A DNA stretch of 64,000 nt, from positions 620,001 through 684,000 of the forward strand of contig NC_134026.1 in the NCBI RefSeq assembly GCF_964204645.1. Direction: 5' to 3'. The first letter of the stretch is position 1. Each line of letters opens with the position of its first letter. Position numbers and translations under genes: made by a program. Source of the DNA: Tubulanus polymorphus. Taxonomy: Eukaryota; Nemertea; Palaeonemertea; Tubulaniformes; Tubulanidae. A model generated the notes under the pieces. That model did not search any database, was not told the DNA's origin, and saw only the letters and a program-made list of their open reading frames with translations. Of this stretch, positions 49,886-61,216 are shown in pieces.

Positions 49886-50195
49886 TTTGTGAATAAATAC
49901 TGTATTTAAGAAGAATATACACAAAGAATCAATAAAGGTTTATTAAGTATTCTATATTGCGATTGAGGAGGAATGACATTACGCAGTCTGCGCCAGCGTC
50001 CTATTTCAGAATGATTAGTGGCAAAAATATCGACGATGACACAGCTGTAGATTTTCCTATATTTCAGTTCCGATTTACTTGAATTTACAGTTCGTTCGTT
50101 ATCTATCATACACGAAAACAAACAATTGCCGATAAAAAAAACTAAAACTGTAAAATTTGAATTATTCGAAGCAGGCGAATTTTTCAACGGTCAAT
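49886..50195. other. Spacer between EMI-like genes 3 and 4
   Basis: Gene 3 poly(A) signal at 49892-49897 and the presumed gene 4 promoter; a GATA-type TTATCTATC near 50099. A minus-strand ORF (49906-50187) has no features. Confidence 0.5.
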
Positions 50196-51265
50196 ATGTT
50201 ATTTCGGTGTGTATTTTTGTCCTTGTTATTGACCGTGGTCAGTTGTACGGAACTGTCATCTGATCGGGTTGACGAGCAGATTGATGAACTCACCGGTTTA
50301 CCGATAAGACTTGTACGTTACCTGGCCACGGCGGACGTTGAAGAATTACCGGATGAAATACAACGAGAAGTAAGGAAGGCCGGAGATAGGTGAGTTTAAT
50401 ATGTAACAATACAAATCACTAGAAAGAGTAAAATCTAACGGCGACAAAAATGTGTTCGTGCAATTTACACTAGAATAAAGATAGAGTTGATAGCGATATG
50501 TTGAAGAAGATACATTTAAATCTTTCAGAACATTTTGTAATTTCTTTTTTAATTTATTGCGGAAGGAATTTTATTCGCATTAGAATTGAGTAACTGATTA
50601 ACTAAACAGAATGAAATTCATGAAACCCAACACATCAATTAACAATATCTCTTAATATTCGAAAACTTCGGTCGTAAGTCAGAAATGCCTGTTTTCAACG
50701 GCTCATATTTAGGAGTGAAAATATTCAAAAATTCAATTTCAGTTCTCATTGGTGTTGTCAGAAAGACACCACGCAGATCGTCGTGGAAACTAAAGGGGTA
50801 CAAAAATACCACCAAGTGACGCATAGACAGAAACGATACAAAAAATGTGGAACTTGGGGTTGGTCTCGCTGTACCACTTTCAGAGTGCATTATTCGTAAG
50901 TGAATATAAAAAAAGATTATGAAAGTGTTTTTTTTTGCCAAGTATCGTGATTACTGTCATGAATCATTTCAGGCAAGCGACAGCGTACGGAATTCAATAC
51001 AGCTCGAAGGTTATTAGAACTGAATGTCCCAATTCTATGGTGGTTTGTTGTAAGGGTTTCATTCTCGTAGCTGAACAATGCATCGGTAAATATCACCTAC
51101 AAATTCACCGAGTTACACCTGTTTCCATGTTTCCATGCTTCCGTGCATCGTGTGGCTTTATTGATCCAAGATTTATTCAAGAATAATTTCTATTTTCCAG
51201 AGTTAAGTTTGGTTTACAAACACAAAAATGATCTGTTAAGATTATCTCAACTGGGAGCGATTTAA
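50196..51265 (+). CDS. EMI-like secreted cysteine-rich protein 4 (group I)
   Basis: Exons 50196-50389, 50743-50895, 50973-51085, 51201-51265; 174 residues. Unlike genes 1-3 there is no microexon: the leader MLFRCVFLSLLLTVVSC and the linker are in one exon. The linker keeps the group pattern as VRYLATADVEELPDEIQREVRKAGDR. Cysteine module: SHWCC (Cys 69, 70), YKKCGTWGWSRC, ECP....CCKGFILVAEQC. The tail (SLVYKHKNDLLRLSQLGAI) has lost the VEWVKE motif. The reading frame is open upstream of the chosen ATG, but no other in-frame ATG precedes the signal peptide closely. AATAAA at 51309-51314. Confidence 0.83.
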
Positions 51266-51596
51266 GTGGATATGTCTCAATAGTTACGATGTAATTCTAT
51301 TTGAACGCAATAAATAATTGTAACTTGAAACACAACCGAATTTCTGTGTTTGTCTTTCACCGTGATGACGTGCGGTTCGGTTCTATTAGATTAGTACCAC
51401 TGCCGTTGGGTTTAGTTCTATATATGGCTTTATCTTAGACTAATGCTTAGACTCGATAACCACAACCATTAGTGTTTAATCGGTCGGTTCTGATAAAAAA
51501 TGGGTGTTAATGGTATCAAATTCCACCCAACATTTACAGGATCTCGGGGACTGGCATTGTTTCAGCGACTGATCATATTTTAGCTCGTGAATCACG
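51266..51596. other. Spacer between EMI-like genes 4 and 5
   Basis: Gene 4 AATAAA at 51309-51314, a possible TATA box (CTATATATGG, about 51418-51427) for gene 5 and GATA-type sites near 51428 and 51490. Confidence 0.5.
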
Positions 51597-52479
51597 ATGA
51601 TCTTTTTCCCGATTTTCTACACGATTTTGGGCGTCTTCGTTCTGGGCGCGTCACTGAGCGCAGCGGAATCTGAAGAAAGTCTATCGAATGAAATTCTCGA
51701 ATTCCTCGCCTCTGCTGAAGTCGAACAATTACCGTTTGGGCTTCAACGCATGGTTCGAGCTGCTGGAGACAAGTAAGTAGATGTCGGCAATTCGAATCTG
51801 CATTTCAACCAGAAAAAAAACTCTTTTTGATTCACAAATAGTAAAACGACTGAAATTTCTTTTCCTCATTGCCTTGACGGTTGCTGCAGTATGAACGATA
51901 ACTTATTTTCTAAGAGAAAAGTTTGGTTATGATTTCTATATTTCAGTATGCACTGGTGCTGTAGGGTTCCCACTACCAAACTGGTTGTTAACAGTCACGG
52001 TGCACAGAAATATATACACATCAGTCACCGACGGAAATACTACAGAAAATGTGGCACCTGGGGTTGGGGAAGATGCTCTACATATCAGGTGTATTATAAG
52101 TACGTCCTAAGATATCACTTGAATTCAAATAAAGTTAATTAGAAGGCCTAAGGGCTTTATATGACAGTAGTTCCCAAAGTGGTAAAACTATATATTCGTA
52201 CGTTTTTATTTTCAAGCCAAGGCGTTGCATACCATGCTATGTATAGGTCTTCGAGTATAGCTATATCCTGTCCGACTCATCACGCCACTTGCTGTCAAGG
52301 TTACATTCTAGTCGCTAAACATTGTCTCTGTTAGTATTTTCACTTTCTTACCGACCATTTTGATTTCATTACAAACTCATTGATGTTTAATTCTATCCCT
52401 TTTCGTTTCAGCGTTGGTTGAAGTGACCAAATACAAGCAAGATCTGTTAAAACTGCAGAACATGGGCATGCTTGGTTGA
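51597..52479 (+). CDS. EMI-like secreted cysteine-rich protein 5 (group I)
   Basis: Exons 51597-51772, 51947-52099, 52217-52329, 52412-52479; 169 residues. No microexon. Leader MIFFPIFYTILGVFVLGASLSA, linker ILEFLASAEVEQLPFGLQRMVRAAGDK. Cysteine module: MHWCC (Cys 63, 64), YRKCGTWGWGRC, SCP....CCQGYILVAKHC. The acceptor of exon 3 is a weak AAG (52214-52216), accepted because the exon then has the family's exact 113-nt length and phase; the donor after it is GTTAGT. The tail (LVEVTKYKQDLLKLQNMGML) is diverged like that of gene 4, with which it shares the fused first exon, suggesting a common duplication origin. Confidence 0.8.
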
Positions 52480-53846
52480 ATGAACATATATTCCTTCAAT
52501 TCAAAAATGAGCTGAACATCATTTTGCAATGAATAATAAACACATTTTATTCTGGAATCTTAAGTTTTGCTCATTTCATTTCAATTTATTCAAAGACAGA
52601 GATGGATTCACCTCCTATAAAAATGATTCACTGCCAAAGTAACCATTGCAAGACACGAAGAATTGTCCCAACTATACCACGCCCGTTTTCCAAAGATTTT
52701 TCCCAAATTTTCTGCGTTCTTAGAAACAAGACAAAAAAGAATCATCTAGAAATTAATGAATCGAATCTATCGTTATTGTGAGGAACTGTGAGCTATCAGA
52801 CTGCTGTCCTATACCGTTATTTCCTGAAACCATCATTTTTATCAATTTATCTTATCTGAAACATGATATCTGTGGTAAACAGCTGATAAAATCACATGAT
52901 TTTAAATGTCTGTAAAAACTATTAGGTACGTATTAACCATCAACCTTTCGACTGATAGAAAACGTAGTAAAGAACATAGAGACCACCGATCACTTAAACA
53001 TAGCTTTAGACCCTCCTCAATTCTGTGCTTTGAGTCTGTGAAATCGATAATGAAATATCTTTCCCTTTCCTTACTATATTTCACAAGGACCAGTTGAATC
53101 TGTCACTCGTAAATCTAAAATTGAGCCTGCAAATCAAACACTCAAAATCAATGAAATATTGTTTTAAAGTCTATAGTCGCTTCATTCGAAAAGTATTCGT
53201 ATAAAGAGACCTTTGTATGAAGAAGCATTCGATTCAACACAATAATTATAGCTGAAAATGTTGGTTAGTTTCAAAAATATTTCACGAAGAGAATCCTTTG
53301 CTTCAATGTTGTTCGATGCAATTGATGAAAATGGCTTTTTAAATATCAAATACGTCTCTATTAGATAAGAAAGATTACAAACATATACTGCACATACCAA
53401 GCGGTGCTGGGCATATTATAGTTTCATGTTGTTCCCAGATATGAAATAAAAAAGACAAAACATATTCATATGTAACTGAGTTGATATAAATCTAGAGAGT
53501 ATGATGTTATTGGAAAGAATGAAGAAAAAAATGACGAAGGATTTCTACAATATTTAATCCAATATATCCAGTCAGTAGATTTGGCTGGGCCTCATAATGG
53601 ATTTTTTATTAATACTATCAAAAACGTACGACAATAATTCCATTATTGGAGATATAGTTTATAATACTCTTCGTTATCAGATTTACAGGACGAACTTTAC
53701 ATAGTTTTAACTTAATTAACCATAGTGACGATAAGGCTATATCCAGACAGACCGCTAGATTCCCAGATCACAGTTCCGGAAGAATAGCTTTATTGGTCAG
53801 TCTTCAATTCTTGTCTAGATAGTACCATATACTCATCGCCGTTATC
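52480..53846. other. Spacer between group I and group II EMI-like genes
   Basis: 1.4 kb without a supported gene and without a recognisable EMI-like remnant. Opposite-strand ORFs at 52902-53097 overlap and are not convincing. The right end carries GATA-type sequences (TTATCAG near 53674, CGATAAGG near 53728). Confidence 0.5.
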
Positions 53847-54852
53847 ATGAAGTTTATGCTAGCACTTTTTGCCGCTTTTTGTGGCTTCGTCTGGTAAGAT
53901 CTTTTTAGTAAATGAATTAATATTCAATTCACTAAATTAGAAACTAATGAATCAACGTTAATAAAAACATACGAATCGAATCTCACAATGTTTCAATCTT
54001 TCGCTAAGCGCTCATCGTCAGGGTTTACAAAAATAACTATAGATTTTGTATTTTGAATTGATGAGATAATGGTTCATCAAAAAAACACATTTTTGTGAAT
54101 TATTTTAGTTATGAAGCTGCTAATGGATCGGGTCACTGGTGTTGTACCGTTGAAGTGAAACCCGAATTTAAAGAGATGAACTACACAAAAGCTGTACCAG
54201 ACTATAAGCAGATTAAACTAACAGAAACTGTTGGCTATGAAGAATGTTTTGGTGTTGATGGCGAAAGCACCTACTGTCCTGTGACAAATGAAAAAATCGT
54301 GTAAGTTAATTTTGCTGTTTGCTAAAATAGTTCGTATGGTAAAAATTCAATGATAATAATTTACGTATTTTGTGGTTTATTTCTACTGTTTCTAGTAACG
54401 TGACCCGCTATAGAATCAAACACGTCCATGAACTGAGAGAAATGAAAGGATCGTGCCCTCATGATAAACTCGATTGTTGCGATGGATATGTGAAATATAA
54501 GGACAACTGTTACGGTTAGTAAATCTACCGTTATCATCGCATAGAAATACAATAGATTACTGAATTCAAGTGAAATATATATTCGATATCGTAAGAAGTG
54601 TTTTAACACGTTACCAAATCAATATTTGGTCCATCAAAATGTTAGAAAGTAGGGAGATTATAGTAAAACAAGAAAACAATTTTTGTAGACCAACAAAATT
54701 ATTTGGTAACAGTAAATATATATTCATATTTTCATTGTTCTCATATTCGTGATTTCTTAAAAATTGTCACTTATTTTTGTCTTCATTTCATTCTAGGTAA
54801 TGACGAAATCGAACAAGTAAAATTGTTGGACAGCTTGGGTCTTCTCGGATAA
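53847..54852 (+). CDS. EMI-like secreted cysteine-rich protein 6 (group II)
   Basis: Exons 53847-53893, 54109-54300, 54396-54514, 54797-54852; 137 residues. A short leader (MKFMLALFAAFCGFV) is split from the module by intron 1. Module: GHWCC, a longer acidic middle pair ECFGVDGESTYC (nine residues between the cysteines), then SCPHDKLDCCDGYVKYKDNC. The tail IEQVKLLDSLGLLG is typical of group II. The linker of group I is missing, so the cysteine module begins soon after the signal peptide. An extra cysteine created at the exon 1/2 junction (TG|T) may be part of the leader or unpaired. It keeps HWCC like group I, so it may bridge the two groups. Confidence 0.8.
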
Positions 54853-55204
54853 TATGTATTATTTTTTTGAGAAATACACAATATCTACTGGGAAATCATT
54901 ACATTCTTTCTGTTTATCTCTTGTGGTACATCGGAGAAATTCCAACAACTGCGTGACTTATTATACTGCGTTCCTGAGTTGTCTGCATTCTGAACTCCCA
55001 ACTTCCTTCAAATTCAGTGCCGAAATCCCTTTTTACTTTTCGTAGGAATATTTTTGAGGTCATTGTGCGCAAGCTGAAAATGTAAATGCCAAATAAATTA
55101 ATTGCATACCACGGAGTTGTCAAACATAACACGTTTTCAAGATAAACCAAGTGTGTTGATATATTGATGTAAAATGTATGTTGTTGTCAGATAAACAGGT
55201 GACA
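54853..55204. other. Spacer between EMI-like genes 6 and 7
   Basis: The last ~120 bp (from about 55100) resemble the sequence upstream of gene 8: AGTTGTCAAA.ATAACAC and TTGTTGTCAGATAAACAG occur in the same order before both genes. Confidence 0.65.
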
Positions 55205-56078
55205 ATGATTCGAGAAGTCACGATTTTTTTGTTTTTCTGTGGATTTTTGTTGCATTTGTCAAATGCACAACAAAATAAACAGTAAGTTGTTTCTTTTAAG
55301 AGGATTTGATGTTTGAAAAAATGAACTACCCAATATTGCTGTTAGACAGTACCTCTCAGAAAGGTGCATCTCACACCCGTCAGAGTGTCAGAGAAATTTG
55401 ATTGTGGAACAGTTTAACTCAATTACATATCTATTTATCAGGTCGAGAAAGTGGTGCTGCGATACGATACGGCCATCAATTAAGGAACTGAGAGAGTTAA
55501 CATACGCTCTCAAAGTCATGAAAACCGTTATTCTTAAAAAGAAGGTCGGATATAAAAGATGCCCCGGTCGCCTTTTGAAAAAATGTCCTATCTATGAAGA
55601 AGTGAGGAAGTAAGGTTCCAAATTTTTTTTCGTTACACCTGAGGCTGGTTGCAATAATGAGTCAACCTTTTCCCGAGATTTAAGACCATTTTTAGATTAA
55701 GGCTACACCCCAGAATGCTTGCAGAATACTATCGGAATTCCTGCTACGATTTTCATGTTTTCCCTACAGACAGGTTCCTCGTTACAAGTCAATGCCTAAA
55801 ACTGAGCTGACAATTACTCCCGGACAATGTCCTGAGAAAGATTTGATTTGCTGCGAAGGATACGAAATGTACAAGGGCGAATGTTACGGTAAGGATACAT
55901 ACCAAAACACAATCAGTTTCATACGTTATCATTTAGATATAGATAGCCTTTATCCGCACTTTAATTGACTTTTTTGATGTTGTTTTTTTGTTCTTTATTC
56001 CTTTTTTTTCTATCAGATCCTACAGATATGGACAGCGTAAAGACTCTGGAATCGTTGGGTTTGCTCGGTATTAAGTAA
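55205..56078 (+). CDS. EMI-like secreted cysteine-rich protein 7 (group II)
   Basis: Exons 55205-55281, 55442-55609, 55770-55888, 56017-56078; 141 residues. Leader MIREVTIFLFFCGFLLHLSNA, with cleavage likely after SNA. Module: RKWCC (Cys 31, 32), RCPGRLLKKC, QCPEKDLICCEGYEMYKGEC. The middle pair keeps the seven-residue spacing but has lost the tryptophan-glycine of group I. Strongly basic between the first and second pairs. Tail DSVKTLESLGLLGIK. Closest paralogue is gene 8, including promoter and 3' end (AATAAA at 56096-56101). Confidence 0.85.
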
Positions 56079-56345
56079 TTTTGTCAACTATAGAAAATAA
56101 AACACGAACATCATCTCTGAGTTTTTGAGCTTTCGTTACATTGGGATTATGGCAAGCCCCGTTTGCTTGATTTTTTTATGGCTGGAAATATAGTGGAACA
56201 GAATTCACCTACAATCAACAGTCCATATTATTGACAAATGAATTAATAAGTACTATCACGTAGTTGTCAAAAATAACACATGTTCTACAGATATAGAATG
56301 TAGTTATTTAGCAATACATAATTGTTGTCAGATAAACAGTTGACT

Positions 56346-57229
56346 ATGTTTCGTGAAGTCGTAATTTTTTTGTTTCTCGGAGGATTTTTGTTGCATTCGT
56401 CGAATGCGCAAAACACCAGCAATAAACAGTAAGTGGATTTTCAAGGCTATTTCTGAACGATTATAAACTTGAACACTTAACTTTGAAACTTAATTCAAAG
56501 GTAACTGTTTTTTTTTAAATTTTTTATTTCACACTTGACCCATCCATTTGAAAAATCACTGAAACTCTGATAATTGGAATCTGCTCGTCTAACAAAAAGG
56601 ATTTGATTCCTGTATAGAAGATAAACTGAATTGAATTTCATCAACTTGAAATTGTTTGTGTAAGTAGACCCAGTGTTGTTTATGCTTTGTTTCTTTCGTT
56701 TTTAGGGTGAAAAAATGGTGCTGCGCCAAAACACCGAAACCGGTTGAGGAAAAAGTAACGTTAACTTACGCCCATAAAGTCATGAAACTGGTTGTTATTT
56801 ACAACATTAAAGAATATGAAAGATGTCCCGGTCGTCTTTTGAAGAAATGTCCTGTTCTACAAGAAGTGCATCAGTAAGATCAAAATCAATTTTAATGAAT
56901 GCAATTTCTTGGTTTTGCATAGAATACCTTCATAAAAAGCTCCTTATTTTTTCATCTCGCAGATATGTTCCTCGCTACGAGGTGAGGCGTAAAACTGAAG
57001 TGCTGAAATCCGCCGGGGTATGCGCCGATGAAGATTTGATTTGCTGTGAAGGATATGAAATGTACAAGGGTGAATGTTACGGTAAGAACGATTTCAAAAA
57101 CTGAATTTTTCAAGCGCATTAAAAATTCTCCGATGTTGATTTGATAAAGGAATTTTTTTTTATTTGACAGAACCATCAGCTTTGGAAAATGCGAAAGTTC
57201 TGGAATCTTTGGGATTGCTCGGTATCTAG
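56346..57229 (+). CDS. EMI-like secreted cysteine-rich protein 8 (group II)
   Basis: Exons 56346-56428, 56706-56873, 56963-57081, 57171-57229; 142 residues. Leader MFREVVIFLFLGGFLLHSSNA, module VKKWCC, RCPGRLLKKC, VCADEDLICCEGYEMYKGEC, tail ALENAKVLESLGLLGI. It is a recent duplicate of gene 7: leader, middle pair, last motif, exon 2 and 3 lengths (168 and 119 nt) and upstream sequence agree. The third cysteine pair has CAD where gene 7 has CPE, so the usual CP is not absolute. Confidence 0.85.
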
Positions 57230-57876
57230 CTTGAAATAACTTGTCAACTAAATAGAAAATAAAACATTATTACAATATTATCTCTAATAGATCGTTTAAA
57301 TTTGATTTGTTATAAATTCTGGGATTGTGACAAGATCTGCCACAGACGTAGAATGTAACTCGAACTCTGTAAGACCTTGGAGCAGTCTGATTACTCCAAG
57401 GTAAGACGTAGTATCTGTGGAAAACTAGAACGGTATTTAGAATAGGGACAAAGACAATGATTATTTTCCATTCATAAGTGTGGCTTTATGTAAACCAAGA
57501 GGTACAAAGACATTAAGTCACAAATATGCTCTTCAAACTAAATTCCAGTTAAGCCCTGCCAGTTCAGGTAAGATCTGAATCTTACTTAAACCTGATATTC
57601 ACTAATTTTGCCTTTTGAGCATTTATTGTTGTAGGTTTCGGGCTGCAACAACTCTCGAACTTACCCTTACCCTTCTACCGATAAGACATCGAAGTCGTGT
57701 GTTTGATTTATAATCAGTTGTTTTCTTTCTATATCCGTCATGTTGATTTATATATTTGTGTTTGTGCGTCAAGGTAAATATGGAAAATTAAACAATCGAT
57801 ACGTTATCTCATGGGATCTTTTAAAAAGTGAAAAAATGATACTTAGATCGGGAAATTAGATCGAGATTTGTTGACG
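57230..57876. other. Spacer between EMI-like genes 8 and 9
   Basis: Contains a small palindromic element (57340-57420), no gene and no EMI-like remnant. A TTATATATT near 57748 could be the TATA box of gene 9. Confidence 0.5.
57340..57420. repeat. Imperfect palindrome with two nested inverted pairs
   Basis: Outer arms CCACAGA / TCTGTGG at the ends and inner arms CCTTGGAG (57375-57382) / CTCCAAGG (57394-57401). Possibly a decayed MITE; no target duplication recognised. Confidence 0.45.
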
Positions 57877-58603
57877 ATGAGGACACAGATAGTTGTAGCG
57901 CTTTTTGTCTGTTTCGCTTTTGCGGTTATAAACACTGTCACCGCGGGTGAAAGGTTGGTAATCACTTCATAAACATTCTAACGCAACGATCGTGCGGCTT
58001 TTCTTCAGATATCTAACCACCATTCTGATAATCGTTGATTTTTGTTCGTTTTAGCACAAAATGGTGCTGCAATGTGACACCGGAAGTGAAAGAGGAGAAA
58101 CGTGTGATGTACTACGCGCAGAAGGTGATCGACAGGAAGTCTGTTATTAGCACTGCTGAATACTTGAAATGCATGGAAAAACATCGCAATTCAAAAGCTT
58201 ATAAACCATGCGGTACTCCAGTACCAAAATATGTGTATGTATTGGAATTTCTATCGTCTCTTTGTACCCACAACATTCCAGAAATTGAAAAGTTCAATCA
58301 GATACGAAAAATAATCTTGATTGTTCAGCTGAATAATGAATTTCCTCCTTTCTGTTTGAATCCAGAGCATCGATTCGTTACGTTAAAAAACAGAAAGTTG
58401 ACAAGGTGCAAGTAAAAGCAAGATGTCCGGAAGAAAATCTGGTTTGCTGTGAAGGCTATCAGCCACACAATGGCGACTGCTTGGGTAAATAATGAGACTT
58501 CGATGATATCCTTTCCCTTGAACATTTTCAGTTCATTTACATCATGATTGTTTTTCTTGTAGACGCAGAAGAACTCGCTTTAATGTTGGCACTTGGAATG
58601 TAA
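57877..58603 (+). CDS. EMI-like secreted cysteine-rich protein 9 (group II)
   Basis: Exons 57877-57953, 58055-58234, 58366-58484, 58563-58603; 138 residues. Leader MRTQIVVALFVCFAFAVINTVTAG. Module: TKWCC, a middle pair separated by twelve residues (KCMEKHRNSKAYKPC), then RCPEENLVCCEGYQPHNGDC. Tail shortened to AEELALMLALGM. The enlarged middle loop accounts for the 180-nt exon 2 against 168 in genes 7, 8 and 11, while exon 3 stays 119 nt. AATAAA lies just after the stop, near 58612. Confidence 0.83.
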
Positions 58604-59012
58604 TTCTTGACAATAAAAACATATATCAATACGAAACGTTTTCTTTTCTCGTCTTCTTACTTGAAAGGGATGATATTTCTTGTAACTTTCTGCGAGGATG
58701 TGAGAATTTGAGGAACAATCTATCCATGAGATGATTTATCAAATGCGTGGGTATTATATCGCCTATAACTACACGAATGTTTGGTTAATGATACAATATT
58801 CATAGATTGTGGCATTGATAAGAACGTGCCAGGAAGAGCTAGCGACGATTCACTATATTTATATGAAAAATAGAATAATCATTTATTTATTTAATTTCTT
58901 ATCACATTCAATGTGTGTCTACGGCGTAACGGAAACAGCTGTGAGCTATACCAGGGTAGATTCCTGCTATTTTCACAGCTAAAATTCAACCAGAAAAATC
59001 AAAATCTCTGCG
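58604..59012. other. Spacer between EMI-like genes 9 and 10
   Basis: Gene 9 poly(A) signal near 58612; a GATA-type TTGATAAG near 58815 and an AT-rich TATATTTATATG near 58852 that could serve as a TATA box for gene 10. Confidence 0.5.
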
Positions 59013-60047
59013 ATGAAGATCTTTATTCTTGTTTCTCTTATCATCTGCTTCGTGGAACTGCAAGCACAACTGCATAAACTCGAGTAAACCTCATTCTAAT
59101 CATTCCGCTACATTTCATTCGCGGTTTTCTAAATATTTTCCTAAGGCATTTTCTTCATTGTAGTACTGAAAAATGGTGTTGTTCGATTGTACCCGAGGAC
59201 AAGGTGGAAACGAAAACGTATTCGTACGCTAAGAAGACAGAGAAGAAGATAATGATCAAAGTAAAGAAAGGATACGAACCTTGCGAACATGAGTACGACA
59301 TTGAAGGAGAACCTACTGGAATGTCATGTACAGTTTACGAGAACGTACCGCAGTAAGTTTCTGTTCTTATGATGGAAAATTTGAAGAACCAAATTCGCAG
59401 TTGAATTCTCGGTTGAATATGACTCCATTGTTGAAACACATGGGATTTCTTACAACCTTAACCTGACCATTAGCTGTGGAACCGAATCCAGTAAATGCGG
59501 TAACTGCACGTGAATATTTGTTTACAGTACTGTAACAAGGTATAAGATTGACTGGAAAATTGAAGAGGTGAGGAATCCACAGAGATGTCCATCTGACAAA
59601 ATGATCTGCTGCGAGGGATATGAAATGTTCAATGGAGAATGTTACGGTTAGTAGCAGCCCAGCTATACTTATATGTTGGAAAATTGTAACGATGACAAAC
59701 TACTTTGATTTCTAATGTCTCCATTTTCAAACATTTCATCATCAACAATCAGGCAATGACATTTTGAGCTTAGGCTTATAATATCTTCTTATTTTAATAA
59801 TTTGATGAAATACTGTGTCCTTGTTTGAAACTACTCCTACGTTCAGATAGAAAGCAAAAAGAGTCGGAAAAGGTTTCTATGTGTTGATGATTCATTTTCC
59901 ACGATTCGACGATATCCTAGTATAGTTATCATCATTCTCGAATTCATTCAGAGTGTGTTCTATATCATCTTCTGATCTTATTTTGCAGAACCATCAGAAA
60001 TCGAGAACGTGAAACTACTGACATCCCTCGGATTGATGACCAAATAA
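59013..60047 (+). CDS. EMI-like secreted cysteine-rich protein 10 (group II)
   Basis: Exons 59013-59083, 59164-59352, 59528-59646, 59989-60047; 145 residues. Leader MKIFILVSLIICFVELQAQ. Module: EKWCC, a very lysine-rich stretch (KKTEKKIMIKVKKGY), the widest middle pair of the array (fourteen residues between PC and SC), then RCPSDKMICCEGYEMFNGEC. Tail EIENVKLLTSLGLMTK. Its 3' end faces gene 11 on the other strand, with stop codons 97 bp apart. AATAAA near 60118, inside the converging region. Confidence 0.83.
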
Positions 60048-60144
60048 TAACAATGTACACGTCGTATATCTATTGATAAAGTTACTTCATGTATCTGTTG
60101 TATTCATCAAATGCATTGAATAAATCTATCAAATAAACATCAGT

Positions 60145-61216
60145 TTATCCAAGTCCAAGGTTTCCTAACATCTCGGCAATCTCGGCGTCTTCTTTCGCTG
60201 TGGACAGAAAAACGACGACATATGAGGAAATTGAAAAATTTCACGAAAAATTACATGAAGTGTACTTTTTGCCAATCTTAGAGATAAAACATATTTCCGA
60301 TGCTATACGTGACGTCATAGAACTAGTTCCCAAACATCATATTGACAATGGCATGGCAATGGACTGTGACTTTTACTTCAGTTAACCGCTCGCGTTTGAT
60401 GGTCAATATACCGTGACGTGAGTTCGCGTAAAATGACCACGATTATATTTGACTTACTCAGACATTGTCCATTGACGTATTTATAACCATCACAACAATG
60501 TAGATATTGTTTAGGACAAGGAACGTTCAGGTGAACTTGTTTGGTCACGTGTTGAATGACGTAACGAGGAACCTGACTGAAAATAGATACAAGCAGCGTC
60601 ATTTAAAAAAAACCGTTGATAAATGATCGTTGGTGACGATCTTTGAATTAAACGGCTGGTTGACCTGAAAGTCATACTGGTCTCAAAGGTTCAACAATTT
60701 TAACCACGGGACTTCTTAAAATACGGGAATACGATACAAAATATGATTCAGATATAAAAAATGAAAAAAACAACATTCATAACTTACCTGATATACTCCT
60801 TATAAATAGGACAGTCATATTGACCGGGGACTATATCATCTTCACATTCTTTATATCCTATTATTGATGTCCTGGTTATATTTTTCATGATAAGTTTTGC
60901 TTCTGTAATTTGCATCTTCTCAGTTCGTTCCGTCTCGATGCTGCAACACCAGCTCCTGTTAAATAGGATAGAATCATAAGCATTAAGATCATAGAATTAG
61001 CCGTTAGTTGGCTATAAAGTTAATGGCACTAAAGACTAGTAATTCACTTTTAAAGATAGCGAAATGATAGAATTGAAAGATATAAAATGATTTTGAATTT
61101 AACATCTTGACTTACTGCTCCTTTTTCCCATTATTCTTGTTCGGTTTAGCCGATGAACCGAGGCAAACTACCGATGTGAATAGAGCTAAAACTAAAACCC
61201 GCTTGACCAGTTCCAT
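60145..61216 (-). CDS. EMI-like secreted cysteine-rich protein 11 (group II, inverted)
   Basis: Exons (minus): 61116-61216, 60788-60955, 60458-60576, 60145-60197; 146 residues. The only array member on the minus strand. Leader MELVKRVLVLALFTSVVCLGSSA, then an Asn/Lys-rich spacer (KPNKNNGKKE). Module: SWCC, ECEDDIVPGQYDC, PCPKQYLHCCDGYKYVNGQC. Tail EIAEMLGNLGLG. Exon 2 (168 nt) and exon 3 (119 nt) match genes 7 and 8 exactly, so it belongs to group II and was inverted after duplication. Upstream on its own strand are a TTTATATC (about 61296-61303) and a TGATAA site. Confidence 0.83.

Noticed and set aside
50157-50195. N-terminal extension of EMI-like gene 4
   Set aside because: It begins at a non-ATG codon, and the ATG at 50196 directly precedes a good signal peptide.
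52902-53097. Opposed ORFs in the spacer between group I and II genes, checked as EMI-like pseudogene
   Set aside because: No WCC, C..C or CCxGY motif in any frame there.
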